Source of the DNA: a virus
Strand: one strand, 5' to 3'
IMG/VR virus record: IMGVR_UViG_3300031565_000126
Location: 1 to 40,007 of that record
Length of the DNA stretch: 40,007 nt
Each line of letters begins with the position of its first letter. The stretch's first letter is position 1. The position numbers and the translations under genes are program-made. This document shows positions 19,570 to 28,437 of this stretch, in pieces. Below the pieces are notes generated by a model that was not told the origin of the DNA, made no database searches, and saw nothing but the letters and a program-made list of their open reading frames with translations.

Positions 19570-20105
19570 TCCTCCACCTCGAAGTATTCCTTGACTATTG
19601 GGTACGCAAAGACCTTCCACGCAGCCCTCAACCTGTGGTGCGAGGCCATCGCTTCCCTGACTCTGGTGATATAGGCCACGCTAGGCGTCCACCTCTCGCA
19701 CCACATCAACACGAAGTCACGGAAGGACGGGCCAGGGTTCTCTATCAGGTCAAGAGCCATCTGCCTAAAGGCTAGCTTCAAGGCGTCGGGCATATCCCGC
19801 TCCGAGAACTTGAGGAACAGCATCGCCATGAAGACGTGATCGAAGGCGGGAACCTTGACCAACGCCACCATGTCTTGAATCGAGGGCAGGATGACCCCTG
19901 CGTACTGGCAGTTGGTGAACGCAACCCCTACCCAGTTGGCCTCGGAGAAGTCTGCCCCTCGCAGGTCGCAGTCAACGAACGTGGCGTTGGTGATGATGCC
20001 GAACCTAGCCCCCTGGAAGTTGCAGCGCAGGGCGTAGGCATCCGTGCCATCTATGGAGCGCAGGTCACGGTTCGTATAATCTTGGTCGATTAGAACTTGT
20101 CTCAT
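19566..20105 (-). CDS. Pentapeptide-repeat protein (179 aa)
   Basis: ATG start overlapping the fibre gene stop. N-terminal ~70 residues carry A(D/N)LxX-type repeats (RCNFQGARFG, NATFVDCDLRGADFSEANWV) that fold as a right-handed quadrilateral beta helix. The C-terminal ~100 residues are helical (FDHVFMAMLFLKFSERDMPD). Pentapeptide proteins may mimic DNA or act as scaffolds; in a tail module a structural or fibre-linked role is plausible. Confidence 0.75.
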   Translation of the reverse strand: MRQVLIDQDYTNRDLRSIDGTDAYALRCNFQGARFGIITNATFVDCDLRGADFSEANWVGVAFTNCQYAGVILPSIQDMVALVKVPAFDHVFMAMLFLKFSERDMPDALKLAFRQMALDLIENPGPSFRDFVLMWCERWTPSVAYITRVREAMASHHRLRAAWKVFAYPIVKEYFEVEE

Positions 20106-21409
20106 GCTACGTGCTCCTGAAAGACCATGTGGACATCGAATCCCTTTGTCCCCGTCCCTGCCGCGGTATCAACGTCAAACCGGAGTACGTCCCCCGTCGC
20201 AACGTCATCGTTGCCTGTGTCGATCACAGGCTGAGTGGCGGCGGTGTAGGAGTTCTTTTCATCCTGGTCCAGGGTGATGCCGGTCGAGAGCATGTCGGCG
20301 GTCTGGGTCACGTTGTAAATCTGAATCGGCCCCACGGCTGCATTGCCGCCAGCCGTTGATGCCGTGTAGACAGCAACGTCGGCGTCCACGAGGTCAAAGC
20401 CGTTCAGACGCGACGGCACAGTCCACTCTTCCTTGCCGTCCCCCGTTGTGAGGGCCGTGTCGTGGGCCAAGACTTTGAAGATGACGGTCACTGGCGCGCC
20501 ACGCAACCCGTCTGGCGTAACGACTCGCCCTGCATCTGTGCCCGTCTGCGTCTCAGCGACGGTGGCGAGTTCAACCTTCCCGGGGGCAGAGGTCGTTGCG
20601 GCCGGGAGGATCACCATAACTTCGGCAGGCGTCTTGGCTTGGGGTGTATTGTCATCGGTGGCGTAGAGGAACGTGGTAGCGTCGAAGAGGGTTTTTAGGA
20701 CAGCGTTGTCAACTACATACTTCTTGGTTGCGGCGTCCTGGTCATTCGTAGGATCAGTGACGTTCTGGATGGGCTTGCTCTTGGCGTCGAGAATAGTGGC
20801 TGTAACCTCGAACTCTGAGGCTGCCCCAAGGAAGAAATACCACTTCCCCGTAGCGTGACTATATAGAATGAAGTTATCCCCGTCATAAGAGAAATAGAAG
20901 CTGGTGCTCAGCTTGCCGATTTTCATGTCGGGATTGGCGACGGCAGAGGGATAAATCAAGCCGTCCTTCATCTTTGTCAAGTCAACGAGGACGCCAGCAT
21001 CGCCCGTGTGCTCGGTGATCTGGTCCACCTGGATAGCGTTGGTCATATCAAGTGGGTCTGCCGCCTCGACAGCGGTGACAGCCAGAGTGTTAATGTCAGC
21101 GTCTTCAAGGCTCAGGTCTTCCTTCACCTCAGCATAGGAGCGCCCCTCCAACCCATTGACCGTGAATTTAGCGTAATCATCATCGGCTACAGCAGCGTGG
21201 TCTATCTCCACAAGGTTGTCATCGGCTATCCCGATGGTCTGATCTTCTAGGAAGTTCGGGCTATGATGCGCATTGCCATGCTCCGCGAGCGTCCCCAGTC
21301 CTTCTTTAAGCTCGGCAGGTCCAACCGAGCGCGGCCCATGATACTTGGCGAGGTGCTGGCGCAACCCCTCAAGGATTCGCTCTGTGATTCCCTTGTCTTT
21401 CTCCATCAT
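20102..21409 (-). CDS. Tail fibre protein (435 aa)
   Basis: ATG 21409 overlaps the hub gene stop (ATGA) with GGAG upstream; the 24-residue upstream extension is a shadow. Contains the phage tail-fibre repeat PIQNVTDPTNDQDAATKKYV and a GKVELATVAETQTGTDAGRV segment, both typical of trimeric fibres. N-terminal helical part (ERILEGLRQHLAKYHGPRSV) may attach to the baseplate; the C-terminus is beta-rich (GFDVHMVFQEHVA end). Confidence 0.85.
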   Translation of the reverse strand: MMEKDKGITERILEGLRQHLAKYHGPRSVGPAELKEGLGTLAEHGNAHHSPNFLEDQTIGIADDNLVEIDHAAVADDDYAKFTVNGLEGRSYAEVKEDLSLEDADINTLAVTAVEAADPLDMTNAIQVDQITEHTGDAGVLVDLTKMKDGLIYPSAVANPDMKIGKLSTSFYFSYDGDNFILYSHATGKWYFFLGAASEFEVTATILDAKSKPIQNVTDPTNDQDAATKKYVVDNAVLKTLFDATTFLYATDDNTPQAKTPAEVMVILPAATTSAPGKVELATVAETQTGTDAGRVVTPDGLRGAPVTVIFKVLAHDTALTTGDGKEEWTVPSRLNGFDLVDADVAVYTASTAGGNAAVGPIQIYNVTQTADMLSTGITLDQDEKNSYTAATQPVIDTGNDDVATGDVLRFDVDTAAGTGTKGFDVHMVFQEHVA

Positions 21410-23751
21410 GCTTGCTCCAGGTGGAAGATCGTCTCGTGGAAGATCCCTGGCTGGATGTGGTGCTCGATGCCCTCGATCCACATATCACCGTCGATGTCGG
21501 TGCTGAAGGCCATAGCCACGTTCTCGACGTGAATCTTGTCGCCGATCTCCCGCGCCAGCATCTGCGTCAGCACGGTATCGTTCTTGGGCCGGAGCACCAT
21601 CGAGCATCGCCAGATTCGCCCGTCGTAGAAGTCGGCCAAGCGGTCGGCCTCCGTCACCATGCTGGCCGTTCTGGTGCCTTGAAGAGGCAGGGCACATCTC
21701 AGGGTGCGCTCGACGGCCGGCGGCGAAGCGGAGGCGTCTACGACCTTCGACTCTTCCATGCTGCCGCGGAGGGGGTAGCCCGTGACCGACAGTTCTTCGA
21801 CTAAGGCAGGATCAGCGCCAGCGCCGATAGTGATCTTTGCACCGACGCCATAGTTCTCGAAGACCTCGGAGTCTGGCTGTGCGCCCTCTAGGGTAACGAT
21901 AAGTAGCGGGGGATCGCCTTGCTCTAATGCCGCAAAGTAAAGATGCTCATGGCCAGTCGGGGGAACAGCCTCGTTGTCGCTCATGAGTTCGAATTCCGTG
22001 TAGCCATCCAAGACAACACCCGCAATAGCGATGTCAATCTCGATCCACTCACCCACTGGCGGCAGATCTGCTGTGTCGGCGTAGGTGCCGCGCACTGTTC
22101 CTACGCCACTCCAGTCACCTACGGCGAGGGTATCCCCCCAAGCACAGTCCCGAACCTGGATAGCGAAGTCTGTGTCAGTATGGTTGCCAGTCAGCTTTAG
22201 GCGGAGCTTTGCTGCCGTGATTGTCGCATCATCAGCAATAGGTGCTGTGTTAAATCGGAGGTAGCCGCGATGGGAATAATAGATCGTGCCTACCAGCGCC
22301 TGCCCGATGCAAAGTCCTGTAAGAACGCGGTCATTCAGATCAGGTGGATGAGCCCCATCTTCGTATCGCTGTATAAAGCCGTCATCTGCTGCGATGGCGA
22401 TGGGATAGGAGGTAGGGGTGCCATCGGGATTCACGGATAGAGTGCAGTCCCTTGACGGCTGCGAGTAGAAGGCGTGGAACACCATCGTCTCCGTCGCGGG
22501 GATGATCACTGGCGTCGGCGACAGCTCCCAGATCGTCGCGCTCGTGTTCTCGTCCTCGAAGTCACCCTGAGATGTGAGCTCGCATTCCGAGATGCGGTCG
22601 ATGGCGTGTTCGGCGTAGAATAAGTCCTGATAGGGCACATCGGAGCCGTCGTCGCTGAAGGTGGCCGAGGATGCTACTGCACGGTGATCCAAGTCCCAGA
22701 AGCGGAAGTGCTCAAGGTAGTTGATGTGGTCACAATAAACAAAGAAGAAGGAACGCGGCTCGCTCTCGGCGATGGCCTGGATAATCTCAAGGGCGGGTTG
22801 GCGGTAGGACGCGGCAAGCTCGATCTCGGCGGTACCGTCATCGAAGTCACGGGTGATAAGTTCCCCAACGGTACTGGGAGTGACGAAATATAGCCCGTCG
22901 CTCCAGAACATGACCTCAGATGCGCCCTGGGTGATAAGGTCGAAGTAGTGGCTTTCACCGTTATTGAATGACTTTGCGGCAGCTATTATGGTCAACAGGG
23001 TCGGCGTCGTACCCACGCTGAAATCGAAATAGGTCTCAACGCCTTCAACACTATTGACAGCCTGGAACCTGAGCGTCACCGTCTCGCTGGCCTTCGCCCA
23101 AACCCCCGCGATAATGGCCTTGCCCACCGTCACATCCCCCGTGCAGTCGAAGCGCCAGCCCTCGCCCGCGTTGTCGCCCGGACAATCGCAGAATATGGTA
23201 TAATCGCCCTCAATCTTCATGGTGGCGTCCCGAACGGGGGTCACGCCCTGCTGCGCCGCGTAGCCTGTTATGTTCGCCTCCACGCTGGGGTTGTCGCACT
23301 CGTTGTCGCCGATGGCCCTGTTCACCGCCAAGTCCAGGGCACACTTCACGGGGATCTTCCGCAACAGGGGCAGGTTCAATGTCGAGTATTGCCACAGCGC
23401 GAACCTGTCCCCGAGAGTCCACGTGACGGTCTGCTGATTCATCTTGGGCTTGTTGTCCATAGTCAGAACAAAGCCATAGAACAAGCCGTAGGTGGAGGCA
23501 CCGACCACTGTCCCCTTGATGCGGACACGGCGATACATCTCCACGAGACCGGCGTAGGCACCGTCAGCCTTGTCGGGGCTGAACCGCCCGTCCCCATTCT
23601 TCAGGATGAGGGTTGCCGTGCCGGGGGACATACGGCTGAGGTCATCTCTGCGACCACGGTTGATCTTGATATCCATGACGTAGGCCGAGATGTCGGTCGC
23701 AAAGCCGCCGTCGCCCGCGCTATCCCATTGAACCTGGACGGACTCGCTCAT
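21406..23751 (-). CDS. Tail hub / tail-tip protein with embedded carbohydrate-binding-like domains (781 aa)
   Basis: Starts four bases inside the tape-measure stop. The N-terminus (VQVQWDSAGDGGFATDISAY, DIKINRGRRDDLSRMSPGTA, LILKNGDGRFSP) matches siphovirus distal-tail/hub proteins. Two probable insertions: ~175-275 a CBM4/9-like sandwich (CTGDVTVGKAIIAGVWAKAS, TVTLRFQAV), and ~480-610 a DNRLRE/TNF-like jelly roll (YLRFNTAPIADDATITAAKL, WIEIDIAIAGVVLDGYTEF). C-terminal ~130 residues resume a baseplate-type domain (GIEHHIQPGIFHETIFHLEQ). Likely recognises host surface polymer. Confidence 0.8.
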   Translation of the reverse strand: MSESVQVQWDSAGDGGFATDISAYVMDIKINRGRRDDLSRMSPGTATLILKNGDGRFSPDKADGAYAGLVEMYRRVRIKGTVVGASTYGLFYGFVLTMDNKPKMNQQTVTWTLGDRFALWQYSTLNLPLLRKIPVKCALDLAVNRAIGDNECDNPSVEANITGYAAQQGVTPVRDATMKIEGDYTIFCDCPGDNAGEGWRFDCTGDVTVGKAIIAGVWAKASETVTLRFQAVNSVEGVETYFDFSVGTTPTLLTIIAAAKSFNNGESHYFDLITQGASEVMFWSDGLYFVTPSTVGELITRDFDDGTAEIELAASYRQPALEIIQAIAESEPRSFFFVYCDHINYLEHFRFWDLDHRAVASSATFSDDGSDVPYQDLFYAEHAIDRISECELTSQGDFEDENTSATIWELSPTPVIIPATETMVFHAFYSQPSRDCTLSVNPDGTPTSYPIAIAADDGFIQRYEDGAHPPDLNDRVLTGLCIGQALVGTIYYSHRGYLRFNTAPIADDATITAAKLRLKLTGNHTDTDFAIQVRDCAWGDTLAVGDWSGVGTVRGTYADTADLPPVGEWIEIDIAIAGVVLDGYTEFELMSDNEAVPPTGHEHLYFAALEQGDPPLLIVTLEGAQPDSEVFENYGVGAKITIGAGADPALVEELSVTGYPLRGSMEESKVVDASASPPAVERTLRCALPLQGTRTASMVTEADRLADFYDGRIWRCSMVLRPKNDTVLTQMLAREIGDKIHVENVAMAFSTDIDGDMWIEGIEHHIQPGIFHETIFHLEQA

Positions 23752-26456
23752 CCGAATCTCCGGCGCAGGACGGGCTCAAGCCGTTCGGCGATCTCCTCAA
23801 GCTGGCGCTGGTCGCCAAGTAGGGGGCCGCTGAACTCGATGTGGATGGGGCTGACACTACCGCCAGAACCGCCAGCAGCGGCACCCACAGGGGCGTAGGA
23901 GGAAGTTGCCGCAGGAAGGGACAGGGAAGCCACACTCGGCGTAGTCAGGGATTCTAAGCCCTGCTGCCAGCCATGACTCAAGTCCTGGGCCATCGCCTTG
24001 CCCCAATGCCATGTCAAATACTGAGGAGAAGCGTGGAGAGCGTCGTAGAGTTCTTTGATTAGAGCAAGGATCGCTACAATACCACTTGTCTTCTTAGCAG
24101 CAATGCCATTTACAAAGCCCGTCACCAAGTCCTCCGCCATCTCGATGCCCCAGTGCCAGGTCTTGTATTGGGGGGAGCCGTGTAGGGCTTTCTTCATCTC
24201 CTCCGTCATGTAGTTGATGGCCCCGACCGCCTCCTGCGTCTTCGGGCCGAACAGCGTCAGCGAGAAGGCGTCAATCATGGCCTCGGCGAAGGCGACCATC
24301 TCCAGTCCTACCGTCTCCCGCTCGTTCTCGATGGCATCGACGACATCGCCCGTGTAGTCCTCGACCACCGTGATATGCTCGCCCAGCAGCCGATAGGTTT
24401 CCAGGCCCATCGTTCCCTCGCGGAGCATATTGATGGCTGCCTGAGCTGCCAGGGGACCGCCCTCTTCAACCGTTCGCACGATGTCGCCGACGTTCTCTAC
24501 CTGGGCGGTTGCCAGTACGGTATAAAGCTCCCTAAGATTGCCCTCGAAGGCGACCTGGGCAGCGAACAGCGTGGTCAGGCGTTCCTCCCAGGCGTCGAAT
24601 TCCTCATCTATAGTGGGCAACAGACCCTTGATGGTTCCCTTGATGGCGGCGAATGACTCTTCGTTTGCCGCTGCCAGATCCTGCGTCGCCGCAATCATCT
24701 TGGGCGTGTCGTCCTCATATCGCCGCAGTAGTTTCCCAATCTCGCCGCCCACACCCTGTTCGCCTAGAGCCTCCTTCGCTGCTCGTTCCATTGGACGCAG
24801 GGCATCCTCTATAGTCGTATTCTTCCAGTCGATGCCAGCCCGCTCCAGGGCATCGTAGATTTGCTCTAGGTCAGCTCCCTGGGCCTGCATCTCCTTAACC
24901 GTATCAGTGACAATATCCAGGTAGCTCTCCCAAGCAACCTCGTTAAGTCTGCCCCACGGCCCGACCTTCTTACCCTGCTCATTGTATTCGTCAGTCAATG
25001 TCTTCAGGGATTTCCCGAGGGCTTTGAGAGTCCTAAAGGCCAATTGGTCAACCGTAAGTAACTGGCGGCGATAGAGGTCATTCGCATCTGCCAGTGCCTC
25101 ATTTAGCTCCCGCTGGTAGCGAGCATTGGCCCTGACCAGGCCGCCCAGAACTGGCATCTTGTCGATCGCGTCACGGTTCTTGTCGATGAACTTACCGAGG
25201 GCAAAAGCGCCAATAGCAAGAGCAGCGACGATCCCAGCCGGCCCAAGAAGTGCAAGGTTCATTGACCGAAGAGCCGTAACCAGCGTCCCTATTTGCGAAA
25301 CGAGACTGACAATTTTCCAAGTAGCCCAAGCCGCTACGAGGGCAACTATCGCACCAGCAAGCGGAACAATAATTGGCCTGATCTTCTCTAGGCCCGCAAC
25401 GAGCAGGGGCAATACCTTTACCCCCACTGTAATCATCTCGACTTTCATTTCGTTGATCGCCTTGTTCAGTTTGTAACTGGTTGTCTCAGACACCGTTTCA
25501 AAGGCTTGATCCAGGCCGCCAGTGGCCTCTTCCGCCTCGGCTATGGCGTCCTTGAAGGCTGCCGCCTGTTCTCCGCTGAGACCGAGGATGGCCATTAGAG
25601 CTTCAGTGGAACCAACCAACTTCCGCATCTGTTCCATGTTGCCGCCGGTTGCCGTATTGAGTTCGTCAAAGGCCCCCACTAGACCTATCGACTCTAGGCG
25701 TGATGCAGAGAAGTCAAGGCCAAGCTCCTCCATGAGTTTCGATTGCGCTTCTGTCGGAGCAGCGAGAGCCTGAATAGCGGCCCGGAGCTGTGTCGTCGCC
25801 TGAGCCGTAGGAACACCTTGAGCAGTCAGGCTAGCGAGCGCGGCGGTCACTTCCTCAAAGGAAATGCCTGCGGCTGAAGCCATCGGCACGACGTTGTAGA
25901 GACTAGCCGACAGCTCCTCGAAGGTCGTCTTGCCCAGCCGGACGCCAGTGAACATGACGTCAGCGGCCTTTGCCGCGCTGATGTTCTCGACACCATAAGC
26001 GTTGATGACTGACGTGATTCCATCGACCGCTGTCTCCAAGTCAGTGACGCCGCCGATGGCGGCTTTGGAAGCGACGGTCATAAACTCCATGACGTTCTCT
26101 TTGGGGACGCCAGCGGAGATCGCCTGGTAGAGCGCGGGCACGGCCTGGTCGGTAGCGATACCCATCTCCTTCGAGAAGTCGAGAACGTCATCCTTCATCT
26201 TGCCGAAAGCCTTCTCGGAGATGTCTGGCATGAGCGTCTTGACCTCGGCCATCGTCTTCTCAAAGTCCATGCCCATCTTGAGGGCTGCCACGCCTGCGCC
26301 AGCGAGAGCAGCGCCGCCAGCCACTGCGCCAGCCTTCAGCGCAGTCCCGAGCATGTTGCTCAGGCCCTTCGCTTTGCCCTGAACGTGGTCCATTGTGCCC
26401 GAAGCCTCGTCCCGGGCTTTAATCAGGATGGCGATTTCGTTTCCGCTCAACGCCAT
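23748..26456 (-). CDS. Tail tape measure protein (902 aa)
   Basis: N-terminal helical coil, then the TP901-type core (MDFEKTMAEVKTLMPDISEK, VPALYQAISAGVPKEN, LSASLYNVVPMASAAGISFE, LRAAIQALAAPTEAQSKLME; ~60-260). Membrane-like segments at ~355-420 (VLPLLVAGLEKIRPIIVPLA, VALVAAWATW, IVAALAIGAFALGKF). Near the C-terminus the motif LH-SPQY-TWHWG-MA-DL occurs twice. It sets tail length; at ~1.5 Å per residue (known rule) about 135 nm. Preceded by chaperones and the moron insertion. Confidence 0.95.
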   Translation of the reverse strand: MALSGNEIAILIKARDEASGTMDHVQGKAKGLSNMLGTALKAGAVAGGAALAGAGVAALKMGMDFEKTMAEVKTLMPDISEKAFGKMKDDVLDFSKEMGIATDQAVPALYQAISAGVPKENVMEFMTVASKAAIGGVTDLETAVDGITSVINAYGVENISAAKAADVMFTGVRLGKTTFEELSASLYNVVPMASAAGISFEEVTAALASLTAQGVPTAQATTQLRAAIQALAAPTEAQSKLMEELGLDFSASRLESIGLVGAFDELNTATGGNMEQMRKLVGSTEALMAILGLSGEQAAAFKDAIAEAEEATGGLDQAFETVSETTSYKLNKAINEMKVEMITVGVKVLPLLVAGLEKIRPIIVPLAGAIVALVAAWATWKIVSLVSQIGTLVTALRSMNLALLGPAGIVAALAIGAFALGKFIDKNRDAIDKMPVLGGLVRANARYQRELNEALADANDLYRRQLLTVDQLAFRTLKALGKSLKTLTDEYNEQGKKVGPWGRLNEVAWESYLDIVTDTVKEMQAQGADLEQIYDALERAGIDWKNTTIEDALRPMERAAKEALGEQGVGGEIGKLLRRYEDDTPKMIAATQDLAAANEESFAAIKGTIKGLLPTIDEEFDAWEERLTTLFAAQVAFEGNLRELYTVLATAQVENVGDIVRTVEEGGPLAAQAAINMLREGTMGLETYRLLGEHITVVEDYTGDVVDAIENERETVGLEMVAFAEAMIDAFSLTLFGPKTQEAVGAINYMTEEMKKALHGSPQYKTWHWGIEMAEDLVTGFVNGIAAKKTSGIVAILALIKELYDALHASPQYLTWHWGKAMAQDLSHGWQQGLESLTTPSVASLSLPAATSSYAPVGAAAGGSGGSVSPIHIEFSGPLLGDQRQLEEIAERLEPVLRRRFG

Positions 26457-26488
26457 TGAGGATTCCCCACAGGGATAAGAAACCGTGC

Positions 26489-26494
26489 TATGAT
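26489..26494 (+). promoter_or_regulatory. Extended -10 promoter for the secreted moron
   Basis: TG-C-TATGAT (TATGAT 26489-26494) on the plus strand in the 65-bp gap before the moron ATG; -35 weak. An independent promoter is expected for an antisense moron. Confidence 0.5.
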
Positions 26495-26521
26495 TGCTCT
26501 AGTTTGGAGAAGGAGGTCGTC

Positions 26522-27142
26522 ATGAGAACATCTGTGGTATTTGCGCTCGTTATAGCTGGGCTTCTGCTCTTGACCAGCCAGGCTTCGAGCGAACAGGAAC
26601 AGATGGCGAATTGCCCACTCGCTACCAAGTGGTCGATAGCGACATGGGAAGGGCCAGATGCTACGCCAAGTGATACGGCTTTTCAAACTTGCGGCCATGG
26701 AACAATAACCGCCGCCTATTCGCTTGACCGTGAGACTCAGGGCTGGTATCGCTACATTGCAGATCGGCCAGAAGTGACTACCCTGGACGCATTGAATCGT
26801 AGCCAGGGCATCCTTGCGCTCGGCTCCCCTACTGCTCCCACTACGCCTACGCCAGAAATAAGCCAGCCCATCCTTTTTACGGGTAGCGGCGACAAGGACA
26901 CTGGCGACTTCCATATTTCGGCTTCCCAATTCACCGTCTCCTGGGCAGTCGAGAGTGATTCGCCGGATTCCGTCATCCTGGGCATTTTCATCTACCCGGC
27001 AGGAGAGACGGTTTCCTATGTGGGAGCCGCCTCTTTCTACAGCGTTGGTTCGGATTCGACAGTCGTTCGTGCTGGCCCTGGCGATTTCTGGCTGAGCATC
27101 CTGGCTGCTAATTGCGACTGGAGGATTGAGGTCAAGGAGTAA
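26522..27142 (+). CDS. Secreted protein, plus-strand moron inside the tail operon
   Basis: ATG 26522 with AAGGAGGT five bases upstream; the longer frame from 26456 lacks a site. 206 aa. Cleavable signal peptide (MRTSVVFALVIAGLLLLTSQ). Then a region WSIATWEGPDAT...GWYRYIADRPEVTTLD that resembles a repeat-like domain of Chloroflexota secreted proteins (from memory), a TPTPE linker, and a C-terminal beta domain (FTGSGDKDTGDFHISASQF, FWLSILAANCDWRIEVKE). No catalytic motif. Opposite strand, own promoter and position between chaperone and tape measure make it a moron, plausibly expressed in the lysogen and altering the host surface. Confidence 0.8.
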   Translation: MRTSVVFALVIAGLLLLTSQASSEQEQMANCPLATKWSIATWEGPDATPSDTAFQTCGHGTITAAYSLDRETQGWYRYIADRPEVTTLDALNRSQGILALGSPTAPTTPTPEISQPILFTGSGDKDTGDFHISASQFTVSWAVESDSPDSVILGIFIYPAGETVSYVGAASFYSVGSDSTVVRAGPGDFWLSILAANCDWRIEVKE

Positions 27143-27446
27143 CATCAGTTTCTCCCACCAGCTTCCCCTCAGCCGCCATCTGGTCTAGCTCCTGCTGTAT
27201 CTCCGCGACTTTCTTGACCATCGGTATGGCCGGCAGGTCGCCGCCCCGCTCGACAGCAGCCTTGGCGTTTGCGTAGGCTCGCAGTTCCATGATGTCTAGC
27301 ACCAACTGGCTCGGCCCCTCATATAGCTCCTCAACCGCCTGCGAGGGCAGGCAACCGAACTCTTCACAGACTCGGCTTACAAGCCATTGCTCCGGCGCTG
27401 TCCAGCCCTCCACGCCATCCAGGGTTAAGTGGAAGGCTATGAGTCG
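27132..27446 (-). CDS. Tail assembly chaperone, frameshifted C-terminal part (gpT-like)
   Basis: The frame from 27446 continues the upstream chaperone after a -1 shift, giving a ~233-aa fusion. Residues EQWLVSRVCEEFGCLPSQAV and VLDIMELRAYANAKAAVE are typical of the T part of G/GT chaperone pairs that coat the tape measure. The in-frame GTG at 27413 has no ribosome site, so independent initiation is unlikely. Its end overlaps the plus-strand moron by 11 bases. Confidence 0.85.
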   Translation of the reverse strand, partial: RLIAFHLTLDGVEGWTAPEQWLVSRVCEEFGCLPSQAVEELYEGPSQLVLDIMELRAYANAKAAVERGGDLPAIPMVKKVAEIQQELDQMAAEGKLVGETDVTP

Positions 27447-27452
27447 TTTTTT
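27406..27452 (-). promoter_or_regulatory. -1 programmed frameshift signal: slippery A-AAA-AAC plus stem-loop
   Basis: Minus-strand A AAA AAC at 27446-27452, in register with the zero frame (GCA AAA AAC GAC TCA TAG). After nine bases a stem CCTTCCAC (27429-27436) / GTGGAGGG (27406-27413) with a 15-nt loop follows. The -1 frame runs without a stop into the second chaperone ORF. Confidence 0.9.
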
Positions 27453-27832
27453 GCCTCTTCCTCCGAGGCGGGTCCACTGAAGGCCAGGATCTGTTCAACC
27501 GCCCAGGCAGCCGTGATCTCGTCCAAGTCGTCAACGATCTCCGGCGCAAACTTCCCGTAGCTCCAGTCCACGATCCCGAACTGAAGCACGAGGCTTCGGT
27601 CGTAGGATGCCGCCGGGTCCGCGAGTGCCGCCTTCACGTCGGCCCGCTTCTCGGCCCCGCGCAGCTCGTGCATCAGGTCTACGCCCATGCTCTTGACACG
27701 GGCCAGCACCGAGTCCGTCTTCGAGTCCGAAGCCTTCTCCCTCTGCCGCCAGGACAGTTGCCGGATGATGATCCACTGGCCTTCCTCGTGGGGTATATCC
27801 ACCTTCTTGGTCAGGCCCGTTACAATAGCCAT
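27437..27832 (-). CDS. Tail assembly chaperone, zero-frame product (gpG-like)
   Basis: 131 aa, ATG with GAGGAGG six bases upstream. VDIPHEEGQWIIIRQLSWRQ, REKASDSKTDSVLARVKSM and YDRSLVLQFGIVDWSYGKF fit the N-terminal half of siphovirus G/GT chaperones. Ends EEEAKNDS shortly after the slippery heptamer; a minority of ribosomes should read on in the -1 frame to make the fusion. Lies upstream of the tape measure, as is standard. Confidence 0.88.
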   Translation of the reverse strand: MAIVTGLTKKVDIPHEEGQWIIIRQLSWRQREKASDSKTDSVLARVKSMGVDLMHELRGAEKRADVKAALADPAASYDRSLVLQFGIVDWSYGKFAPEIVDDLDEITAAWAVEQILAFSGPASEEEAKNDS

Positions 27833-27891
27833 AAAGCCTCCTCTGCTTTCTGATTCAGCTTATCTAGCCGCTATGTCCATGTTGGTATCGT

Positions 27892-28308
27892 TCACGACCA
27901 CGTAGGTGCTGTGCCGTCGCCCAGGTTGCCAGAGGCGACAAACCCGAAAGAGCCGTCGGCAGGCCGTGAGTAGGCCACGTTGTCGTACATGACCTCGTTA
28001 GCCAGTGTCTGTCCGCTGATCACGAGGGTTGTAGTGCGGATCACGCTGGCGTCGCATACCGTCTTGAATACGGTCCACGCACTAACGGCATTATCGTTGA
28101 ACACGCAAGTCAGCGAGATGCTGAAGTCGGGCAGCAGTAGCAGACGCTCATGCGCTGCTGAGTCCAAGCCCGTGGTGTCCTGTACCCCTCGTGTCGTGCT
28201 GAAACTCAGAGCGGTGACATCGTTGACGATGGCCGTAACCGCAGGCACGGAGCTATCTACGCTGCAAGTCGTCCAAGCTATTCCTGATTCCTTAACTTCT
28301 CCCGCCAT
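27892..28308 (-). CDS. Tail-tube-like structural protein, copy 2 of a tandem pair (138 aa)
   Basis: Starts MAGEVKESGIAWT with AAGGAGGA upstream. Beta-rich; shares with the upstream gene (28438-28857) the start, AIVNDVT, TRGVQDTTG, DSAAHERLLLLPD, VFKTV, VIRTTTL and the ending G-DGT-P-WS. Well over half of residues match by eye. Position between chaperone and major tail protein indicates a tail tube or tail decoration role. Confidence 0.8.
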   Translation of the reverse strand: MAGEVKESGIAWTTCSVDSSVPAVTAIVNDVTALSFSTTRGVQDTTGLDSAAHERLLLLPDFSISLTCVFNDNAVSAWTVFKTVCDASVIRTTTLVISGQTLANEVMYDNVAYSRPADGSFGFVASGNLGDGTAPTWS

Positions 28309-28341
28309 GATTCGTTCCTCCTTTCCTTAGTCTTTCTACTT

Positions 28342-28373
28342 ACAGCGGGGCAGCGGCCATGCCACCCCGCTGT
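28342..28373. other. Stem-loop between the two tail-protein paralogs
   Basis: ACAGCGGGG (28342-28350) and CCCCGCTGT (28365-28373) form a perfect 9-bp stem with a 14-nt loop; no T tract on the minus strand. The 129-bp gap also holds a 15-codon ORF (MQVDGIDTAKTPVWQ) with GGAGGTG upstream. It may mark an RNA processing or partial termination point that sets the ratio of the two proteins. Confidence 0.5.
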
Positions 28374-28437
28374 GTCATTGCCAGACGGGGGTTTTAGCTG
28401 TATCTATCCCGTCCACTTGCATGGCATCACCTCCCCT

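Noticed and set aside
27132-27413. Independent 93-aa gene starting at GTG 27413
   Set aside because: No ribosome site, and the slippery site with stem-loop joins the frame to the upstream chaperone; treated as a frameshift product.
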